Shown here one piece after another: positions 60,282 to 64,000 of a stretch of DNA of 64,000 bases. Both the position numbers and the translations under genes were made by a program. The stretch comes from UMGS1519 sp050951095 (GTDB lineage Bacteria; Actinomycetota; Coriobacteriia; Coriobacteriales; Eggerthellaceae): contig JBMNIQ010000002.1 of the NCBI GenBank assembly GCA_050951095.1, positions 62,001 through 126,000 on the forward strand, given 5' to 3'. Below the pieces are notes generated by a model that was not told the DNA's origin, did not search any database, and worked only from the letters and a program-made list of their open reading frames with translations. Each line of letters begins with the position of its first letter. Positions within the stretch are counted from its first letter, which is position 1.

Positions 60282-60974
60282 ATGCCGCAAAGCAACGCAC
60301 GCATCCTACTGGTAGACGACGAGCAGTCCATCACCGATTTCGTAGGCTACGCCCTGAAGAAAGAGGGCTTCGAGGTCGACATCGCCGCAAACGGCACGGA
60401 TGCCCTGAAGCTGGATGCTGCAAACGAATACGATCTGTACATCCTTGATATCATGCTTCCCGAAATGGACGGGTACGAGCTGTGCCATCGCATCCGCGCG
60501 CATTCCGATGCGCCCGTGCTGTTCCTCAGCGCGCGCGACAAGGAAATAGACAAGGTGGTCGGCCTGGAAATCGGAGCGGACGATTACCTAGCGAAGCCGT
60601 TCGGCATCCGCGAGCTGCTGGCCCGCGTGCATGCGCTGCTCCGCCGTGTGTCGCTGGACAACAACGAGGACGTGCACCGCGTCTCGGTCCAGGGCATCAC
60701 CTTGGACGAGGACGCCCATACTGCTACCGGCGAAAACGGCGAGATCAAGCTGACACCGCGCGAATACGAGCTGCTGGCCTACCTCATGAAGCAGGCGGGC
60801 AAGGTGCTCTCGCGCGAGGACCTGCTGCGCAACGCCTGGGGCTGGGAATATCTGACGGAATCGAAAACCGTCGATACGCACATCAAGCGCCTGCGCGACA
60901 AACTGCAGGAAGCCGGCTACGATCCCGGCCTGGTGGAAACCGTCCGCGGCTACGGCTATCGCTTCAAGAAATAG
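60282..60974 (+). CDS. OmpR/PhoB-family response regulator
   Basis: A 230-residue response regulator. The receiver domain has the acidic pair Asp12-Asp13, phospho-acceptor Asp56 (YDLYILDIMLPEMDG) and the KPF lysine. The C-terminal winged helix (LTPREYELLAYLMKQAGKVL, ESKTVDTHIKRLRDKLQEAG) is of the OmpR/PhoB type. The start at 60282 follows GGAGGGAG; a 16-residue upstream extension to 60234 is rejected. It is followed by its histidine kinase 24 bases on. Signal and targets unknown. Confidence 0.95.
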   Translation: MPQSNARILLVDDEQSITDFVGYALKKEGFEVDIAANGTDALKLDAANEYDLYILDIMLPEMDGYELCHRIRAHSDAPVLFLSARDKEIDKVVGLEIGADDYLAKPFGIRELLARVHALLRRVSLDNNEDVHRVSVQGITLDEDAHTATGENGEIKLTPREYELLAYLMKQAGKVLSREDLLRNAWGWEYLTESKTVDTHIKRLRDKLQEAGYDPGLVETVRGYGYRFKK

Positions 60975-60998
60975 CGCGACCAGCCAGCGCGTCCACCC

Positions 60999-62033
60999 AT
61001 GAAGCAGCTGCAGACATATTTCGCCCTGTTCGCCACGCTCATCTCCGTGCTGGCCATGGCGCTCGTGTTCGGAACGTGCGCGGTGTTCGGGCATGTGAAC
61101 CCCGCACTCGCGTTCGTCATCCTTCCCATCTCCGCCGTCGCGCTGGTCATCGGCATGGCCGTGGGCCACTACCTGGCGGAACCCCTGAAAGCGCTCGTCG
61201 CACACGTGAAGCAGTGCCGTCGCAACGGCGGTTCCGGGCCGTCGCCGGAAAACGGCGTCTACCGCGAGGCGCACGACCTGTCCGAGCAGTTCCGCCTGCT
61301 TTACGAGGATGCGGAATCGAATCGGAAAGAGCTGGCGAATGTAGAGAGCAACCAATCCGCATTCGTGAGTGACGTCGCACATGAGCTGCGCACGCCCCTG
61401 ACGGCCATCCGCGGCAATGCGGAGATGCTCCAGGATCCCGATCTGCCGCCCGAACTGCACGAACGCTTCTGCAACAGCATTGTTCGCGAAAGCGAGCGCC
61501 TGACGCGCCTGACCACGGACATCATCTCGCTCGAACGCAACCGCGACGACGACCAGGCGCGGGAATGGCATCGCGTGAACCTGCGCGATGTGGCGCAGGA
61601 CGCCATCGACTCGATTGCCCCCGTGCTTGCGGAGCGCGGGGCGAACGTATCGCTGGAAGGCGAAGCACCCGACGTGCTGGGCGACCGCGACCACCTGGAG
61701 GAAGTCGTCACGAACCTGGTGGATAACGCCAGCCACTTCATCAAGCCCGGCGGCCACATCTGGATCGAGCTTGCCGGTACGGAAACGGCATCCATCATCT
61801 CCGTCTCCGACGATGGCACCGGATTCGGCGATGTGGACCCGCATATGCTGTTCGAGCGCTTCTACCGCACGGATTTCAGCCGCGCACAGAATGCCGGCGG
61901 CTCTGGCTTGGGGCTCGCCATCGTGAAATCCATCATTGAGGCGCACGACGGGTCCGTGGATGCCTTCAACCGCCCCGAAGGCGGCGCGTGCTTCATGGTG
62001 GCCATCCCCACCATCGATTCGGACGACCGATAG
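60999..62033 (+). CDS. Sensor histidine kinase
   Basis: A 344-residue membrane kinase. There are two membrane helices (about residues 8-30 and 37-58) with almost no extracellular loop between them. A linker leads to the HisKA dimerisation domain with His128 (SDVAHELRTPLTAIRGNAEM). The HATPase domain follows with VTNLVDNASHFIKPGG (N box), SVSDDGTGFG (G1) and GGSGLGLAIVKSII (G2). The short external part suggests it senses in the membrane or needs a partner protein. Operon with the upstream response regulator. Confidence 0.95.
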   Translation: MKQLQTYFALFATLISVLAMALVFGTCAVFGHVNPALAFVILPISAVALVIGMAVGHYLAEPLKALVAHVKQCRRNGGSGPSPENGVYREAHDLSEQFRLLYEDAESNRKELANVESNQSAFVSDVAHELRTPLTAIRGNAEMLQDPDLPPELHERFCNSIVRESERLTRLTTDIISLERNRDDDQAREWHRVNLRDVAQDAIDSIAPVLAERGANVSLEGEAPDVLGDRDHLEEVVTNLVDNASHFIKPGGHIWIELAGTETASIISVSDDGTGFGDVDPHMLFERFYRTDFSRAQNAGGSGLGLAIVKSIIEAHDGSVDAFNRPEGGACFMVAIPTIDSDDR

Positions 62034-62107
62034 GCACCGATAGGCCGCCCTGTAACGCACCGTGTCGCGCGATGCCGGCATCCGCTGCCGCACGCGTAAC
62101 GCTCCCT

Positions 62108-62143
62108 ATAAAAAAGGAGGCCGCCTTTCGGCAGCCTCCTTCG
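62108..62143. terminator. Bidirectional terminator between the kinase and CoA-transferase genes
   Basis: AAGGAGGC...GCC pairs with GGC...GCCTCCTT over a TTTC loop at 62112-62142. A six-base A-run on the plus strand provides a strong T-run for the minus-strand CoA-transferase gene; the plus-strand side has only a weak T-tract. Confidence 0.85.
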
Positions 62144-62180
62144 CATGTTCCGTATGCGTTATGCGCACATTCGAAACGGC

Positions 62181-63443
62181 TTAGTACATGGGGCCAAGCT
62201 CGTTGTTCGCAAAGCCATCGGGAGCAATGGGTGCGCGGTCTTCCTCAGGCGGGAAGTCCTCGGCGAACTTGATGCCACCTTCCTCGTGCAGGCGCTGGAT
62301 GTCGGCGTCGCTGTAGCCGATCTTCTTCAGCTCCTCTGCCGTGTCTGCGCCAAGGTCGGAAACGGCCTTGTACTCGGAGATCGGCGTGGGAATGGTGGAC
62401 AGGTGATGCGGCAGGCCCGTCTGCAGCACGTGGCCGACGCGCGGGAAGTCCACATAGGCCAGAGCCTCGGGGTTCTCCTTCGTCAGCTGTGCGATAGCCT
62501 CGGTCTTCGTGTTGACCTTGGCGGCGCACATGTTCGCATGCTCCGGCTCGTCGAACCAAGCGGTCCACTCGTCGGCGGTCTTCGTCTTCATGATCTGGCG
62601 AACCGTCTCGAACAGCTCGGGCGCTTCCCATTCGCGGTCCAGGCCATGGCCCAGCAGCTCCTCGTGGCCAATGGCTTCGCAGAAGTTCTTCCAGAACTTC
62701 GCTTCCACCATGCCCAGCGAGTAGCGCTTGCCGTCCTTCGTCTCGTACACGTTGTATGCCAGAGAAGGATACTCCAGGTCGGTGCGCTTGCACACGCCGT
62801 CGTTGAAGCTCCAGCGGGAGTCCAGCAGCGAGTTCCACCACACGAAGCAGTCGAACATGCTCGTGTCGATGTAGCAGCCCTTGCCGGTCTCTTCGCGGTC
62901 ATACAGGGCAGCCAGCAGAGCCTGGCCCACGACCATGCCGGTGGACAGGTCGCACAGGTGCAGCGGGCTCATGGAGCCGTGGTTGACGGCCAGATAGCCG
63001 GCGGTTGCCTGCATGTTCAGGTCGTGCTGCGGCTTCAGGCTGCGCGGGTCGTTGGCGCCGTAAGCGGAGATGGAGCAGTAGATGATGCGAGGATTGATTT
63101 CCTTGATCGTGTCGTAGTCAATGTCCAGCTTCTTGGTAACGCCCGGACGGAAGGACTCGACGATGATGTCGGCGTCCTTTGCCATCTTATGGAAGGCCTC
63201 GACGGTCTCCTGGTTCTTCAGGTTGAAGGACACGGACTTCTTGTTGCGACCCAGAGCGTTGACGTAGTAGGAAACGCCGTTGCCCTTCGTCGGGAAGTCG
63301 TGGCGCATGAAGTCGCCCAGACCGGTGTCTTCGCACTTGATGACGTTTGCTCCCAGGTCAGCCAGCGTCTGCGTGGCGTAGCCGCCGGGCAGATAGCGGG
63401 AGAAGTCCAGAACGGTGACCTTGTTGAATGCGGATTTAGGCAT
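62181..63443 (-). CDS. Family III CoA-transferase (CaiB/BaiF type)
   Basis: A 420-residue family III CoA-transferase. It has the N-terminal VLDFSRYLPGGYATQTLADL segment, FRPGVTKKLDIDYDTIKEIN, and the catalytic aspartate Asp165 in LHLCDLSTGMVVGQALLAAL. It moves CoA between carboxylic acids. Codon use resembles that of the ribosomal-protein genes, suggesting high expression. It starts two bases after the stop of a second CoA-transferase gene, so the two may form a heteromer or act on two acids. Identity of the acid is not readable. Confidence 0.92.
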   Translation of the reverse strand: MPKSAFNKVTVLDFSRYLPGGYATQTLADLGANVIKCEDTGLGDFMRHDFPTKGNGVSYYVNALGRNKKSVSFNLKNQETVEAFHKMAKDADIIVESFRPGVTKKLDIDYDTIKEINPRIIYCSISAYGANDPRSLKPQHDLNMQATAGYLAVNHGSMSPLHLCDLSTGMVVGQALLAALYDREETGKGCYIDTSMFDCFVWWNSLLDSRWSFNDGVCKRTDLEYPSLAYNVYETKDGKRYSLGMVEAKFWKNFCEAIGHEELLGHGLDREWEAPELFETVRQIMKTKTADEWTAWFDEPEHANMCAAKVNTKTEAIAQLTKENPEALAYVDFPRVGHVLQTGLPHHLSTIPTPISEYKAVSDLGADTAEELKKIGYSDADIQRLHEEGGIKFAEDFPPEEDRAPIAPDGFANNELGPMY

Positions 63444-63445
63444 AT

Positions 63446-64000
63446 TTACTTAACCTTCCTGTCCTCGGGCGTATGCGGGCCATAGCTGGGCTGCAGGGCA
63501 ACCTCGGGAACCGGATCGCCGGTGTAGCACAGCACTGCGCCATCGTCGACCAGCTTGTCGACGTCGGCATCCGTGTAGCCGTACTGCTTCAGGATCTTGC
63601 GAGTGTCGTAACCAACGGGACGGCTGCGGTACAGCACCGGGTCGCCCAGGCTGGCCAGACGGAACGGCATCGTCGTGACGGTGTAGGTGCCGTCGTTCGG
63701 GAAGCCGGGGCCCTTGTCGTAGCCCTGATCCTCGTAGGGGATCTTACGCAGCTGGTCGTTGTCGAAGGCCTCCTGGTCGTTCAGAACGTCCTTGACGGTC
63801 TGAATCTTCTCGAACGGAATGTCGTTCTCGCGGAATCGCTTCTCCAGCTCGGCGAACGTGAACTTCTTGCACGCCTTGTGCATCTCGGCCACGACGTCGA
63901 CGTACTTGCCGTTGTCGGCCATAGCCTCCAGCGTTGCGGTCTCGGGATCGGTAGCCCACTTCGGGTCCATCTCCAGAGTGCGGAACACCAGGTCGGCGTA
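63446..64000 (-). CDS. Second family III CoA-transferase, C-terminal part (cut by window edge)
   Basis: 185 codons of an open frame continue past 64000; the visible part is the C-terminal domain of a CaiB/BaiF-type CoA-transferase. The stretch FTFAELEKRFRENDIPFEKI followed by VKDVLNDQEAFDNDQLRKIP is the typical helical segment and sequence near the family C-terminus, and KILKQYGYTDADVDKLVDDG resembles the same region of the downstream gene. The catalytic aspartate lies outside the window. Arranged in tandem with the complete CoA-transferase gene. Confidence 0.85.
   Translation of the reverse strand, partial: YADLVFRTLEMDPKWATDPETATLEAMADNGKYVDVVAEMHKACKKFTFAELEKRFRENDIPFEKIQTVKDVLNDQEAFDNDQLRKIPYEDQGYDKGPGFPNDGTYTVTTMPFRLASLGDPVLYRSRPVGYDTRKILKQYGYTDADVDKLVDDGAVLCYTGDPVPEVALQPSYGPHTPEDRKVK

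Overview
The window reads as chromosomal DNA of a GC-rich, anaerobic actinobacterium of the class Coriobacteriia, most likely the family Eggerthellaceae (Slackia, Denitrobacterium, Eggerthella and relatives). This is inference from gene content: a polytopic-membrane LuxR regulator, many LysR regulators beside acyl-CoA and transport genes, a tungsten-type aldehyde ferredoxin oxidoreductase with membrane partners, NfnAB, one-carbon folate genes, and the order infA-rpmJ-rpsM-rpsK-rpsD-rpoA-rplQ. No species can be named from sequence reading alone. No CRISPR array, insertion sequence, prophage or rRNA operon was seen.

Region 1-17.8 kb is an accessory catabolic and regulatory region. It holds three LysR regulators, two MFS transporters, an NCS2/SulP-like permease, an acyl-CoA dehydrogenase and an SDR oxidoreductase, mostly single genes with their own terminators and long AT-rich upstream regions. 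Inside it lie two small minus-strand units: MocR-Nudix, and ArsR/SmtB-DJ-1-UbiB. The 62-64 kb end returns to the same theme with two tandem family III CoA-transferases, the second cut by the window edge.

Region 18-32 kb is housekeeping, almost all on the minus strand: dgt-recR-ybaB-dnaX, dedA, the SRP RNA (ffs), folC with nfnA-nfnB, serA, alr-udg and an ecfT without its ATPases. Region 32-38.3 kb holds the rpoA ribosomal-protein operon, tRNA-Lys and tRNA-Gln on the plus strand, and groES-groEL behind a CIRCE operator.

Region 38.4-59 kb is a long, mostly co-directional minus-strand run. Read 5' to 3' it contains fhs-fchA-folD; a formate/nitrite-family channel with the membrane LuxR regulator; cytochrome b, Tat-exported ferredoxin and AOR; a protein of unknown function with sufS; tsaE and a TsaB-RimI-TsaD triple fusion; menG with an amidohydrolase that may be a futalosine-pathway deaminase; and a small membrane protein with tatA-tatC-hypA-hypB. 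coaX and an OmpR-type two-component system follow at 59-62 kb.

Together the genes suggest an anaerobe that exports metalloenzymes by Tat, matures NiFe hydrogenase, respires with menaquinone, moves C1 units through folate and takes up organic acids for CoA-thioester chemistry. The most unusual items are the TsaB-RimI-TsaD fusion, the AOR/ferredoxin/cytochrome b unit next to a membrane LuxR regulator and an FNT channel, and the zinc-site ArsR regulator heading a DJ-1/UbiB unit.
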